Below are positions 1 through 10,605 of a DNA stretch of 11,849 nucleotides, one piece after another. The translations under genes were made by a program, and so were the position numbers. Below the pieces are notes generated by a model that was given only the letters and a program-made list of their open reading frames with translations, ran no database searches and had not been told where the DNA came from. The DNA is taken from assembly GCA_003133205.1 (NCBI GenBank), contig PKWK01000207.1, forward strand, positions 2,076 to 13,924, given 5' to 3'. Source of the stretch: Granulicella sp. GTDB lineage: Bacteria > Acidobacteriota > Terriglobia > Terriglobales > Acidobacteriaceae. The stretch's first letter is position 1. Every line of letters begins with the position of its first letter.

Positions 1-117
1 ATCGCCGACCGCAAGATGGAAGTCTTCCGCGAGCGCGTCGCCCTCTCCACCGCCGAAAAACTCACCGTCCTGGCGCGTGGCGCTGCCATGGCCGCATGGA
101 ACAGGGTGGCGAGATGA
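1..117 (+). CDS. hpnD: C-terminal end of a squalene/phytoene synthase family protein, probably HpnD (partial)
   Basis: Frame 1 is open from the window edge to a TGA at 115-117 and encodes 38 residues containing RVALSTAEKLTVLARGA. This basic, amphipathic end with an 'LS..EKL..LAR' pattern resembles the extreme C-terminus of HpnD-type squalene/phytoene synthases. In bacteria HpnC and HpnD make hydroxysqualene from two farnesyl diphosphates via presqualene diphosphate. The catalytic Asp-rich motifs lie outside the window, so the identity leans on context: its stop overlaps the start of hpnE in an ATGA arrangement, which implies translational coupling within an hpn operon. HpnC, or another member of the family, is the main alternative. 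Confidence 0.6.
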   Translation: MADRKMEVFRERVALSTAEKLTVLARGAAMAAWNRVAR

Positions 118-1541
118 GCACGCCGGACCGCAGCGTCGTCGTCGTAGGCGCAGGCGTGGCCGGGCTGAACGCAGCCGTCGCCGTGGCCAAAGACGGCGCG
201 CAGGTCACCGTGCTCGAACGCCGCCCCTACGTCGGCGGCCGCGCCTACTCCTACCCGCATCCCGCGCTCGATGAGGTCGTCGACTCGCAACACGTTGTGG
301 TCGGCTGCGGCACCAATCTCATCGACTTCTGCAACGCTGCCGGTCTCGCGGAAAAGATTCGCTGGTACGACCGCCAGACCTACCTCGAACCCGCCACAGC
401 TAACCGTGCGGTCCGCACCAGTTCCATCGAGATCACTTCCCTGCCCGCGCCGATGCAGTACGCAGGCAGCTTCCTGCGCGCTCCGATGCTGAGCGCCGCG
501 GACAAACTCGCTATCGCCCGCGGCCTGCTCGGCTTCGCTCGCGGGAGTTCCGGCGGCGACGACGAGAGCGTCGCCCAGTGGTACCGGCGCACCGGCCAGA
601 CCCAACGAGCCATCCGCCACCTCTGGGAGCCGCTCATCATCGCCACGCTCAACGACAGCGCGGAAAACTGCTCCATGAAATACGCCGGCAAAGTCTTCTA
701 CGAACTCTTTCTCAAGAATGAGACAGGCGGGCGGCTCGGCATTCCCACCGTCCCTCTCAGCGAGTTCTACGCTGCCGGAGCCGATCTCGTCTGCGCCCAC
801 GGCGGCCGCGTCGAGCTGCGCTCCAGCGTAGACCAACTGACCCAGCAGGCCGATGGCCGATGGGCGCTCCAGTGCGGCGAGCAGAATTGGATCGCCGACG
901 ATGTCATCCTCGCACTGCCCTTCGAACAGACTCAGCGCCTCGTCTCTGCGATGTCGTTACGCGATGCTGGCGGAGAAGATGCGAGACGCGAGTTGCTGGC
1001 GAAGATGGAGCACTTCACCCACTCGCCGTTCATCTCCATCCTGCTCTGGTATGACCGCCAGATCACAGACCTCGACCATGCGTGGCTGCTCGACTCCACC
1101 ATTCAGTGGTTCTTCCACAAGTCGCGCATTCGCAACTACCCGCTGGACCGCGGAAGCTACGTCGAGCTCGTAATCGCCGGATCGAGGACCGAGCTCCCCA
1201 TGACGCGCGAGCAGATCCTCACGCCAGCGCTCGCAGAACTCGAGCGCTTCTTCCCCGACGTTGCCCGCGCGACGCTGCTCAAGTCCGGCATCCTCAAGGA
1301 AGCCCGCGCCACATTCTCCGTAACGCCCGGCCTCGACGCCTTCCGCCCCTCGCAACGCACCGCACACCCCGGCCTCTACCTCGCCGGAGACTGGACCGCC
1401 ACCGACTGGCCCGCCACCATGGAAGGCGCAGCCCGCAGCGGCCGCCTGGCCGCCGGCGAACTGCTCGGCGACCGTACCCGCTTCCTCACCCCGGACCTCC
1501 CCCCAACCGGCCTTATGCGCCTGCTCAACCGAAACGGCTAG
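114..1541 (+). CDS. hpnE: Hydroxysqualene dehydroxylase HpnE (FAD-dependent)
   Basis: This 475-residue protein belongs to the FAD-dependent amine oxidase/phytoene desaturase-like superfamily. An N-terminal dinucleotide-binding motif, GAGVAG at about residues 12-17, ends in an acidic residue (VLERR) and is followed by VGGRAYS. The C-terminal FAD motif GLYLAGDWTATDWPATMEGA, with SGRLAA after it, is characteristic of HpnE. Family knowledge: HpnE reduces hydroxysqualene to squalene, the hopanoid precursor, at the membrane. The ATG at 114 is chosen because it overlaps the upstream stop (ATGA) and has a G-rich AGGGTGG stretch a few bases before it; an ATG at 96 in the same frame would add six residues. 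It converges with the atp operon across 112 bases. A carotenoid-type desaturase is less likely given the C-terminal motif. Confidence 0.88.
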   Translation: MSTPDRSVVVVGAGVAGLNAAVAVAKDGAQVTVLERRPYVGGRAYSYPHPALDEVVDSQHVVVGCGTNLIDFCNAAGLAEKIRWYDRQTYLEPATANRAVRTSSIEITSLPAPMQYAGSFLRAPMLSAADKLAIARGLLGFARGSSGGDDESVAQWYRRTGQTQRAIRHLWEPLIIATLNDSAENCSMKYAGKVFYELFLKNETGGRLGIPTVPLSEFYAAGADLVCAHGGRVELRSSVDQLTQQADGRWALQCGEQNWIADDVILALPFEQTQRLVSAMSLRDAGGEDARRELLAKMEHFTHSPFISILLWYDRQITDLDHAWLLDSTIQWFFHKSRIRNYPLDRGSYVELVIAGSRTELPMTREQILTPALAELERFFPDVARATLLKSGILKEARATFSVTPGLDAFRPSQRTAHPGLYLAGDWTATDWPATMEGAARSGRLAAGELLGDRTRFLTPDLPPTGLMRLLNRNG

Positions 1542-1598
1542 CGAAGGATGTTGGTCACATCGTTCTAGACGTGCCGACCAATGTTGACCGTCTGCGAC

Positions 1599-1626
1599 AA
1601 GCAAAAGCCCGGCAATCACCGGGCTT
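1599..1626 (-). terminator. Rho-independent terminator of the atp operon
   Basis: A perfect 8-bp stem (1605-1612 with 1619-1626, AAGCCCGG/CCGGGCTT) encloses a 6-base loop. Read on the minus strand it is followed by TTTTGCTTGT, and it lies about 30 bases after the atpC stop. On the plus strand the tail is only TTCTCACTG, so it terminates hpnE less convincingly, although it could act on both convergent transcripts. Confidence 0.75.
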
Positions 1627-1653
1627 CTCACTGCAATGTTATGTGTCCGCGAC

Positions 1654-2088
1654 TTAGTCGCTCTTGCCCTCGGCCGAAGCCAGTTTCTCCTCAGCCTGCC
1701 GCGTCATCGCGTTGGCGTAGTCGTACTTCGCAGCGTCGTCGCCGGCCTCTTGCCACATCTTTTCGCCCGTTTCGAGTTCCTGCTTGGCTTCAGCCGTATC
1801 GATCTCTTCCGGACGCAGCGCGGTCTCGGCCAGGATCGTCACGCGCTCCGGCAGCACTTCGACGAAGCCCCAGGCGACGAAGAACTTCTGGTCGCCCGAA
1901 GTGCCGCCGTGCAGCCGCACCTCGCCCGCGCCGAGTTCCGCAAGCAAAGGCGCAGCGCCGTACAGCGCCTCCAGATACCCCGAACTCGACGGTAGTTCCA
2001 CCGCCTCCGCCGTAGCATCCAGCAGCAGCCGGTCCGGACTCACCAGCCGAACCGCCAACAGTCCCGAATTTGTACCCGCCTCAGCCAT
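1654..2088 (-). CDS. atpC: ATP synthase F1 epsilon subunit
   Basis: The product is about 144 residues, normal for the family, and is the last gene of the operon. An N-terminal beta-sandwich region (LLAVRLVSPDRLLLD, GYLEALYGAAPLLAELGAGEVRL, FVAWGFVEVLPERVTILAETA) is followed by the usual 'RPEEID' and a charged helical hairpin. Epsilon forms part of the central rotor stalk that links gamma to the c-ring, and in many bacteria its C-terminal helices damp ATP hydrolysis. The ATG at 2088 is preferred because AAAGG lies just upstream. A GTG at 2106 in the same frame would begin inside the heptamer repeat and add six unconserved residues. The lysine- and alanine-rich last 20 residues are unremarkable. 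Confidence 0.93.
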   Translation of the reverse strand: MAEAGTNSGLLAVRLVSPDRLLLDATAEAVELPSSSGYLEALYGAAPLLAELGAGEVRLHGGTSGDQKFFVAWGFVEVLPERVTILAETALRPEEIDTAEAKQELETGEKMWQEAGDDAAKYDYANAMTRQAEEKLASAEGKSD

Positions 2089-2100
2089 CGCGCCTTTACT

Positions 2101-2128
2101 TACCACTTACCACTCAACACTGACCACT
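2101..2128. repeat. Degenerate heptanucleotide tandem repeat in the atpD-atpC gap
   Basis: Four consecutive 7-base units on the plus strand read TACCACT, TACCACT, CAACACT, GACCACT; the preceding unit (2094-2100, CTTTACT) also ends in ACT. The repeat fills nearly all of the 44-base gap between the atpD stop and the atpC ATG. Short heptamer repeats in intergenic DNA are known from cyanobacteria, and I associate similar 'accactgaccact' tracts with acidobacterial genomes from memory. No function is evident. Confidence 0.7.
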
Positions 2129-2132
2129 GTTC

Positions 2133-4697
<2,565 letters not shown>

Positions 4698-4700
4698 GGT

Positions 4701-6332
<1,632 letters not shown>

Positions 6333-6398
6333 TCAATCCAACCCTAGAACCCGCGACTCCCGAATACACCTGGCCACCGCTTCTGAAATTCGCAAACC

Positions 6399-6938
6399 CT
6401 ATGCGTTCACCAGCGTCTGCTTCAGCCGCTGCAATTGGGCCCGCACCGATCCGTCATAGATCGTCGATCCGATCTCCACCACAGCCCCGCCCAGCAGAGT
6501 CGCATCTTCCGCGTAGCTGGCACGAACGCGCGCACCGGCAAGCTTTGCGACCTGCGCCTCAAGTTGCGCACGATCTTCATCGTTCAGCGGACGCGAACTC
6601 GTGATGCGCGCCTCAACTGCGCCCGCATGCGCGTCGACAACTTCTCGGTACTCGGTCAAAATCTCGCCTAACTCAGGCAGACGGTGATGCTCCAGAATGA
6701 CCGCGATGAAGTTTCGCACCTGGGGAAACATTCCGATGCGTCCGGCAATCGCATCCACAACCTTCAACTTCTTGGCAATTTCAATCGAGGGATTTTCGAG
6801 GAACTCGCGCAACTCGCCGCTGCCCGTGAGCGTGTCCGCAAAATCATGCATCTGCTGCTGCGCCGCTGCCGTATCCAGCTTGGCCGATTCCGCAACCTCG
6901 GCGAACGCCCGTGCATATCGTGGAGCGGAGCTGGCCAC
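6399..6938 (-). CDS. atpH: ATP synthase delta subunit (OSCP)
   Basis: The 179-residue protein attaches the peripheral b stalk to the top of the alpha/beta head. The N-terminal helical domain begins APRYARAFAEVAE, as expected for the family. The C-terminal domain carries the OSCP signature LLGGAVVEIGSTIYDGSVRAQL. Translation starts at a GTG whose G is also the last base of the atpF stop (TAGTG), with AAGGGA 8 bases upstream. This one-base overlap indicates translational coupling to atpF. There is no in-frame ATG near the N-terminus that would be a better start. Confidence 0.95.
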   Translation of the reverse strand: MASSAPRYARAFAEVAESAKLDTAAAQQQMHDFADTLTGSGELREFLENPSIEIAKKLKVVDAIAGRIGMFPQVRNFIAVILEHHRLPELGEILTEYREVVDAHAGAVEARITSSRPLNDEDRAQLEAQVAKLAGARVRASYAEDATLLGGAVVEIGSTIYDGSVRAQLQRLKQTLVNA

Positions 6939-7654
6939 TAGTTCTGTCCCTTCTTCGACTCATCGCCGGCCAACCGTTGCGCGAAACCCTGCACCAGCAG
7001 CCGGTCGGTCTCGGCCGATACCACCAGCTTGCGCGCCGCCTGTTCGATCGCGAGTTCCGCCGCATGCTGCTGAAGTTGCTTCTGCGCATGCATCGTCGCC
7101 GCGGCAATCTCCTGCTCCGCAGACGCCAGGATATTCTTCTTCTCGTCCTCGACCGAAGCCCTGATGCGCTTCTCTTCCTTCTCCGAATCCTGCTCCGCCT
7201 GGGAGCGCATCGCGGCGAGCTCTCCGTCCAGCTTCGCCAGCCTATCTTCCACGCTGCTCAACCGCGCGCGCGCCTCTTCCGTCGCCGTCCGCGCATCCAC
7301 CAGATGCTTCTGAATCGCCGCATTCCGGTCGCGGAGCGTCTTGGGCAGCACCTTCAGCACCCCCCAAACCACAAGCACCGCCAGCAGAACGAAGTTCGTG
7401 ATCTCAAACGCTGTCGCAGACTGGTCGGCGTTCAACCCTAACTTCTTTCCCAGTTTCGCCACATTGTCAGACTTGCGAAACTCGTCGTTCTCGTTCGATT
7501 CCGGCTTGTTCTTCTCCGTCGATTGCGCCTCGGGCGTGCTTTCAACCCCAGCGGCCTGCGCCTGTACCGGCGTCTGCCGTACATGGAACCCAATCCCAAG
7601 CACCAACACCAGCGTCAGTCCAGCCAGCAGATTTCTCTTCAAATCCCTCTTCAC
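6938..7654 (-). CDS. atpF: ATP synthase F0 b subunit with an N-terminal signal-peptide-like extension
   Basis: The product is 238 residues, long for a b subunit (about 156-170). It starts with VKRDLKRN, a hydrophobic run LLAGLTLVLVLGIGF (9-23) and VQAQAAG, which looks like a cleavable signal peptide with an AQA site near residue 34. A charged, Glu/Asn/Lys-rich linker (35-80) leads to the usual membrane segment EITNFVLLAVLVVWGVLKVLP (84-104), then a long charged helix (105-230) that forms the peripheral stalk. The GTG at 7654 overlaps the atpF' stop (GTGA) and has GGAGG 7 bases upstream, which fixes the start. The same frame stays open up to 8158, but that part is a shadow of atpF'. Assigning b rather than b' is by gene order only. 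Confidence 0.9.
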   Translation of the reverse strand: MKRDLKRNLLAGLTLVLVLGIGFHVRQTPVQAQAAGVESTPEAQSTEKNKPESNENDEFRKSDNVAKLGKKLGLNADQSATAFEITNFVLLAVLVVWGVLKVLPKTLRDRNAAIQKHLVDARTATEEARARLSSVEDRLAKLDGELAAMRSQAEQDSEKEEKRIRASVEDEKKNILASAEQEIAAATMHAQKQLQQHAAELAIEQAARKLVVSAETDRLLVQGFAQRLAGDESKKGQN

Positions 7655-8115
7655 TGCGCCGCCTCCGGTCGAGTCCCGGCCGGCATCACCGCTCGCAATA
7701 TCTTTTCGCTCAACTCGGCGCTCATCCCCTCGATCTGCAGTTGCGCGATGGCCACACTCTGTTCGATCTCGGCCTTCGCCGCCTGCACCTTCTCCGTGGT
7801 CGCCGCGCGCGCTTCGGCCAACGCCTGGTCGCGCTCTGCACTCCACTGCTTCAGCCGCTTTTCCCGTGCGCCAAAGATCTCCGCCTTGGCGCGTCGCAGA
7901 CTGTCTTCGTAACCAGCCGTCTTCGCCTCGGCCTCGGAGATCGCGCTGCGCGCCTGTTCTACCGCGCCTGTCGTCCGCGCACGCCGCTCGGCCAGCACAC
8001 GATCCAGGGGACGCCGGACAAGCAGCCCATAAGCAACCACTAATAGCAAAAACAGGATCACCGTCGGCACAGAGCCGAGCACAAGCCCACCGAGTTGATT
8101 CAGTATTTCGTTCAT
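7651..8115 (-). CDS. atpF: ATP synthase F0 b' subunit (second b-type subunit)
   Basis: This 154-residue protein is the first gene of the cluster. One N-terminal membrane segment (about residues 11-33, LVLGSVPTVILFLLLVVAYG) is followed by RRPLDRVLAERR and an uninterrupted, Ala/Glu/Arg/Lys-rich helix to the end. This is the standard b-subunit layout: a membrane anchor plus the dimeric peripheral stalk. Two different b-type genes in tandem imply a b/b' heterodimer, as in cyanobacteria and alphaproteobacteria. The ATG at 8115 is chosen because MNEILNQLGG is a typical b N-terminus. An in-frame GTG at 8193 lies at or upstream of the predicted transcription start. The ribosome binding site is weak. 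Confidence 0.9.
   Translation of the reverse strand: MNEILNQLGGLVLGSVPTVILFLLLVVAYGLLVRRPLDRVLAERRARTTGAVEQARSAISEAEAKTAGYEDSLRRAKAEIFGAREKRLKQWSAERDQALAEARAATTEKVQAAKAEIEQSVAIAQLQIEGMSAELSEKILRAVMPAGTRPEAAQ
7662..7666 (-). promoter_or_regulatory. Shine-Dalgarno site that fixes the atpF GTG start
   Basis: GGAGG on the minus strand ends 7 bases before the GTG at 7654-7652, inside the end of atpF'. It is the best ribosome binding site in the operon and supports the GTG over a TTG four codons downstream, giving the protein its extra hydrophobic N-terminus. Confidence 0.75.
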
Positions 8116-8196
8116 GGTTGGAGCAGGCGGGGGGCTGCCAAAATCCTTCGAACCGCATCGAAAAAACGCGGCGTTACGTGGCGTTGGGTACACCTA

Positions 8197-8226
8197 GTTT
8201 TAGCAAAGGGCTTGCGAGAGTGTCAA
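8197..8226 (-). promoter_or_regulatory. Sigma-70-type promoter of the atp operon
   Basis: The minus strand has a perfect -35 TTGACA (8226-8221), an 18-base spacer, and TAAAAC (8202-8197; 4 of 6 consensus bases) as the -10. The predicted transcription start near 8190 leaves a leader of about 75 bases before the atpF' ATG. This placement argues against the upstream GTG as a start codon. Confidence 0.6.
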
Positions 8227-8238
8227 ACCTCTGCTGCT

Positions 8239-8268
8239 CGATAATCGCTCTATAGTCGGCGATATTCG
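8239..8268. promoter_or_regulatory. Imperfect inverted repeat between divergent promoters (possible operator)
   Basis: CGATAATCGC (8239-8248) and GCGATATTCG (8259-8268) are inverted copies matching at 8 of 10 positions across a 10-base spacer. The repeat lies 13 bases upstream of the atp -35 box and about 40 bases from the -35 of the divergent promoter, a position suited to a regulator of either one. A chance occurrence is possible. Confidence 0.3.
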
Positions 8269-8308
8269 CACCAATCGGAGGATGCCTGTTTCTTCCCCTA
8301 AATAACCT

Positions 8309-8336
8309 TTGACAATTGCCCTGCAAGGTCTAAACT
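8309..8336 (+). promoter_or_regulatory. Strong-looking sigma-70-type promoter reading toward hflX's 3' end
   Basis: The plus strand has a perfect -35 TTGACA (8309-8314), a 16-base spacer and TAAACT (8331-8336; 4 of 6) as the -10, in a locally AT-rich setting. No annotated plus-strand protein gene follows; the next gene downstream, hflX, is on the opposite strand. The promoter therefore points to a short noncoding transcript starting near 8343. Confidence 0.5.
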
Positions 8337-8342
8337 TTAATT

Positions 8343-8431
8343 ACCACCAAGACCCTATGTCCTGGGTCGTACAGGTCGCGTGCACTGGGGACACCACCTC
8401 CGCTCCCCGACAGGCGGCCTGTTCTGTTTAA
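8343..8431 (+). ncRNA. Candidate structured small RNA of unknown family
   Basis: The predicted start follows the 8309-8336 promoter. Hairpin 1 pairs GACCC (8351-8355) with GGGTC (8364-8368). Hairpin 2 has a 9-bp outer stem (8371-8379 with 8414-8422, one G-U pair) and an inner stem GGGGA/TCCCC (8387-8391 with 8404-8408). Hairpin 2 is followed by TTCTGTTTAACCTTTT, a moderately U-rich tail that could terminate the transcript. A 24-codon reading frame (ATG 8357 to TAA 8429-8431) spans it but has no ribosome binding site. I recognise no SRP, 6S, tmRNA or RNase P core motif. Acidobacteria-specific Rfam families such as Acido-1 should be tested. Existence is inferred from promoter plus structure only. 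Confidence 0.4.
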
Positions 8432-8455
8432 CCTTTTAAATTAATTTGCGCCCAC

Positions 8456-8474
8456 TCGGAACCGACAATTCCGA
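8456..8474 (-). terminator. Short hairpin immediately after hflX, weak terminator candidate
   Basis: A 6-bp stem TCGGAA/TTCCGA (8456-8461 with 8469-8474) starts at the base after the hflX stop. On the minus strand it is followed by GTGGGCGCAAATTAATTT rather than a clean T-run, so intrinsic termination is doubtful. Confidence 0.25.
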
Positions 8475-9911
8475 TCAACTGCGCTCGCGAAATTTGCGAT
8501 AGCGCTCCAGCAGTGACGCAGGTCCTCGCGCCGTCAAATACACCAGGTTTCCTTCAAAGCTTTTCTGGCCAACTACCCCACCGGCTTCGAGCGCGGCCAG
8601 CGCACCGCCCTCCGACTGCGGAATACGGAATTTCGCCTCGACCAACGGGTCCACCACCAGGGCCTCATCGATCGCGGCGAGCAGCTTATCCAACCCAACA
8701 TTGGTGAGGCCGGAAACCGCAACTCTGACCGGCCCGCTCCTCGCACCGTTCGCGAGCCGCGCACGTTCCTCCTGCGCTACCAGGTCGATCTTGTTGAGCA
8801 CCTCGATCACTGGCTTGCCCTGCACATCCAGCTCGGCAAGCACCTTCTCCACCTGCACCTTCTGCTCGTCCATCATCGCGCTGGACGCATCGCAGACGTG
8901 CAGCAACACCTCGGCACGTTCGACTTCTTCGAGCGTCGCGCGAAAGCTCGTCACCAGCGTGTGCGGCAGATTGCGAATGAAGCCCACCGTATCCGAAAGC
9001 AATATCCTCCGCCGGCTGGGCAACTGCAATTGCTTCAACTTCGGATCGAGCGTCGCAAACATCTTCGACGACTCCAGTACTCCGGCCTCAGTCAGCGCGT
9101 TGAACAGCGTGCTTTTGCCCGCGTTGGTGTACCCCACCAGCGCGACCACGGGCACCGGGACCGCCTCGCGCCGCTGCCGCTGCTGGCGCCGGATCTGCCG
9201 CACCGACTCCAACTGCTCCTTCACATGGTCGATGCGCAGATTGATCTTGCGCCGATCGGTCTCGAGTTGTGTTTCGCCCGGCCCGCGCGTCCCGATTCCG
9301 CCGCCCAGTTGCGACATTGCCTTGCCTCGTCCTGCAAGGCGCGGAAGCTGATATTCAAGCTGCGCCAACTCCACCTGCAACTGGCCCTCGCGGGTCCGCG
9401 CGTGGCGCGCAAAAATGTCCAGGATCAACTGCGTCCTGTCGATGACGCGGCACGGCAGTTTCGCCTCAAGATTACGTAACTGGGACGGTGTCAAATCGTG
9501 ATCGAACAGCACCACGTCAGCGCTGGTGGACGCCACCACCCCGGCGATCTCGTCGACTTTGCCCTGCCCCACCAAGGTCGCCGCATCCGGTTTTGCGCGG
9601 CGCTGCACCAGCGTTGCCGCAATCTCCGCGCCAGCACTGCGCGCCAGTTCCTCGAACTCTCTTAGCGACGCATCAAAGTCGAGATCGCCAACCGCGCCGC
9701 CACGCGCCTCACTGGCTGTCGCGGAATGACCCTCGCCCGAATCCGTCTGAACCGCCGCCGCATCGCGAGCCAGTTTCGCCGCCGCTGTGAGTCTCCGCCG
9801 CTGTCCCGTAAACTCCACCGCGACCAGCACGGCAAACTCTTGCCCTGCACTTACTCGCGCAGCGGAGCCAGCCGCGCGCGACCCAGCCGCTTGCGCTTCC
9901 ACAAGGCTCAC
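8475..9911 (-). CDS. hflX: Ribosome-associated GTPase HflX
   Basis: This 478-residue GTPase binds the 50S subunit and, in characterised bacteria, splits or rescues stalled ribosomes under stress. The N-terminal domain has the nucleotide-proximal '[10 protein letters not shown]' segment and [15 protein letters not shown]. The family-specific Gly-rich motif [19 protein letters not shown] lies at 203-221. The GTPase motifs are GYTNAGKST (G1, 260-268), DTVGF (G3, 307-311) and NKID (G4, 373-376). Residues 40-80 form an Ala/Glu-rich, probably flexible expansion before the conserved [15 protein letters not shown]. The GTG start has AGAGGA 5 bases upstream. The gene follows hfq by 67 bases, as in the hfq-hflX pair of proteobacteria, so co-transcription is likely. 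Confidence 0.96.
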   Translation of the reverse strand: MSLVEAQAAGSRAAGSAARVSAGQEFAVLVAVEFTGQRRRLTAAAKLARDAAAVQTDSGEGHSATASEARGGAVGDLDFDASLREFEELARSAGAEIAATLVQRRAKPDAATLVGQGKVDEIAGVVASTSADVVLFDHDLTPSQLRNLEAKLPCRVIDRTQLILDIFARHARTREGQLQVELAQLEYQLPRLAGRGKAMSQLGGGIGTRGPGETQLETDRRKINLRIDHVKEQLESVRQIRRQQRQRREAVPVPVVALVGYTNAGKSTLFNALTEAGVLESSKMFATLDPKLKQLQLPSRRRILLSDTVGFIRNLPHTLVTSFRATLEEVERAEVLLHVCDASSAMMDEQKVQVEKVLAELDVQGKPVIEVLNKIDLVAQEERARLANGARSGPVRVAVSGLTNVGLDKLLAAIDEALVVDPLVEAKFRIPQSEGGALAALEAGGVVGQKSFEGNLVYLTARGPASLLERYRKFRERS

Positions 9912-9978
9912 GTGTGTCCTCTTGTTCTTGTCGCTTCCTACTTGGTGGAGACTCGGCGTGCCTTCAGGGATGAGAATC

Positions 9979-10311
9979 CTAATCGCCCGCTACTACGCCT
10001 GCAGCCTCGGTGACAACCGGGCCAGCCGCGGCAGATCCCGCAGCCCCACTCTGCGCCCGAGCCTCCGGCTTAGCCTCGATCCGGCCTTCCGTATGCGGTC
10101 CGACCCGACCGCTTACGACTGTCGAGATTGCATGCTTGAAGATCAATTGCTCCTGCGCATTGTTCTCAAGCAGCACCGAGTACTTGTCGAAGGACCGTAT
10201 CTTGCCCGTAAGTTTCACGCCGCTTACCAGGTAGATCGTGATCGGACTCTTGTCTTTTCGGACAGTATTGAGAAACGTATCTTGAATATTCTGTGCCGGC
10301 TTAGATTCCAT
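9979..10311 (-). CDS. hfq: RNA chaperone Hfq
   Basis: This 110-residue Sm-like protein forms a hexameric ring that pairs small RNAs with mRNAs. Sm1 ([23 protein letters not shown]...FDKYSVLLE, residues 9-49) and Sm2 with the FKHAIST core (58-64) are clear; Q10, D11, F13, K59 and H60 match proximal-face positions. The rim segment reads RKDK where E. coli has RRER, so the basic rim patch is reduced. Residues 70-110 form an Ala/Gly/Val/Glu-rich tail, likely disordered. The ATG at 10311 is preferred because AAGGAG lies 9 bases before it; an upstream in-frame ATG at 10329 overlaps that site. hflX follows in the same direction. Confidence 0.95.
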   Translation of the reverse strand: MESKPAQNIQDTFLNTVRKDKSPITIYLVSGVKLTGKIRSFDKYSVLLENNAQEQLIFKHAISTVVSGRVGPHTEGRIEAKPEARAQSGAAGSAAAGPVVTEAAGVVAGD

Positions 10312-10605
10312 GGTGCCGATCTCCTTCAAATGGCTCGTTGCCTTGAGAAAAGTACGCCGGACCCCACTTCGCGCCCTTGCAACTCAGTCCCGATTCCAGT
10401 ACTTCAATACGGATACATCTGCAAACCTGTTCACAATACGAGCATCGGCATCATTTTTCAACTAGATCGGTCCACATCGCCTGCCAAATGGACCCGCTCC
10501 GGGACTTTGCGTGCCTTGGATTCCTCCTCGCGCACACTCCAAGTTTAGTTTGACGCATTGCTAGGCAAAAAAGTCTCAACTTTCCTGCGATGTACCATTG
10601 CTTTC
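10312..10605. other. Divergent intergenic region between hfq and the aminotransferase
   Basis: About 294 bases carry the hfq promoter and a leader of about 115 bases. In that leader, TTGA(GAAA)AGTAC (10343-10355) can pair with GTACTTCAA (10399-10407) with a 4-base bulge. On the plus strand a TTGACG box (10550-10555) sits upstream of the aminotransferase, but no good -10 follows at 16-18 bases. The aminotransferase frame is open back to a TTG at 10558, which encodes an unconserved N-terminal stretch. I see no further gene. Confidence 0.6.
10433..10461 (-). promoter_or_regulatory. Sigma-70-type promoter of hfq-hflX
   Basis: The minus strand has TTGAAA (10461-10456; 5 of 6), a 17-base spacer and TATTGT (10438-10433; 4 of 6). 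The predicted transcript starts near 10426, giving a leader of about 115 bases before the hfq ATG. Confidence 0.55.

Larger units (their letters stand above)
8116..8474. other. Intergenic region between atpF' and hflX
   Basis: These 359 bases contain no convincing protein gene. From low to high coordinate they hold the atp operon leader (8116-8190), the atp promoter on the minus strand, an imperfect inverted repeat (8239-8268), a plus-strand promoter (8309-8336), two hairpins that suggest a small RNA (8351-8422), an AT-rich tract (about 8427-8447), and a short hairpin just after the hflX stop. The two promoters are divergent, with about 80 bases between their -35 boxes. Confidence 0.7.

Noticed and set aside
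957..1631. A 224-codon open frame antisense to hpnE
   Set aside because: High-GC shadow frame; hpnE on the other strand has clear family motifs across the same span, and the frame also runs through the terminator hairpin.
7655..8158. The b-subunit reading frame stays open far upstream, giving a 406-codon frame ending at 6938
   Set aside because: The added 168 codons are Arg/Gly-rich shadow sequence of atpF' in another frame; the GGAGG site and GTGA overlap place the start at 7654.
8276..8304. GGAGG directly followed by ATG and a 7-codon frame on the plus strand (possible leader peptide)
   Set aside because: The ribosome binding site abuts the ATG with no spacing, and it lies upstream of the predicted plus-strand promoter.
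8357..8431. A 24-codon frame starting ATG TCC TGG inside the candidate RNA
   Set aside because: No ribosome binding site and no recognisable peptide; the hairpins overlap it completely. Kept only as an alternative to the noncoding reading.
10558..10605. TTG-initiated N-terminal extension of the aminotransferase
   Set aside because: The 16 residues are not family-like, TTG starts are rare, and the conserved domain begins at MLDFSRQF; GTG 10606 or ATG 10636 is more likely.
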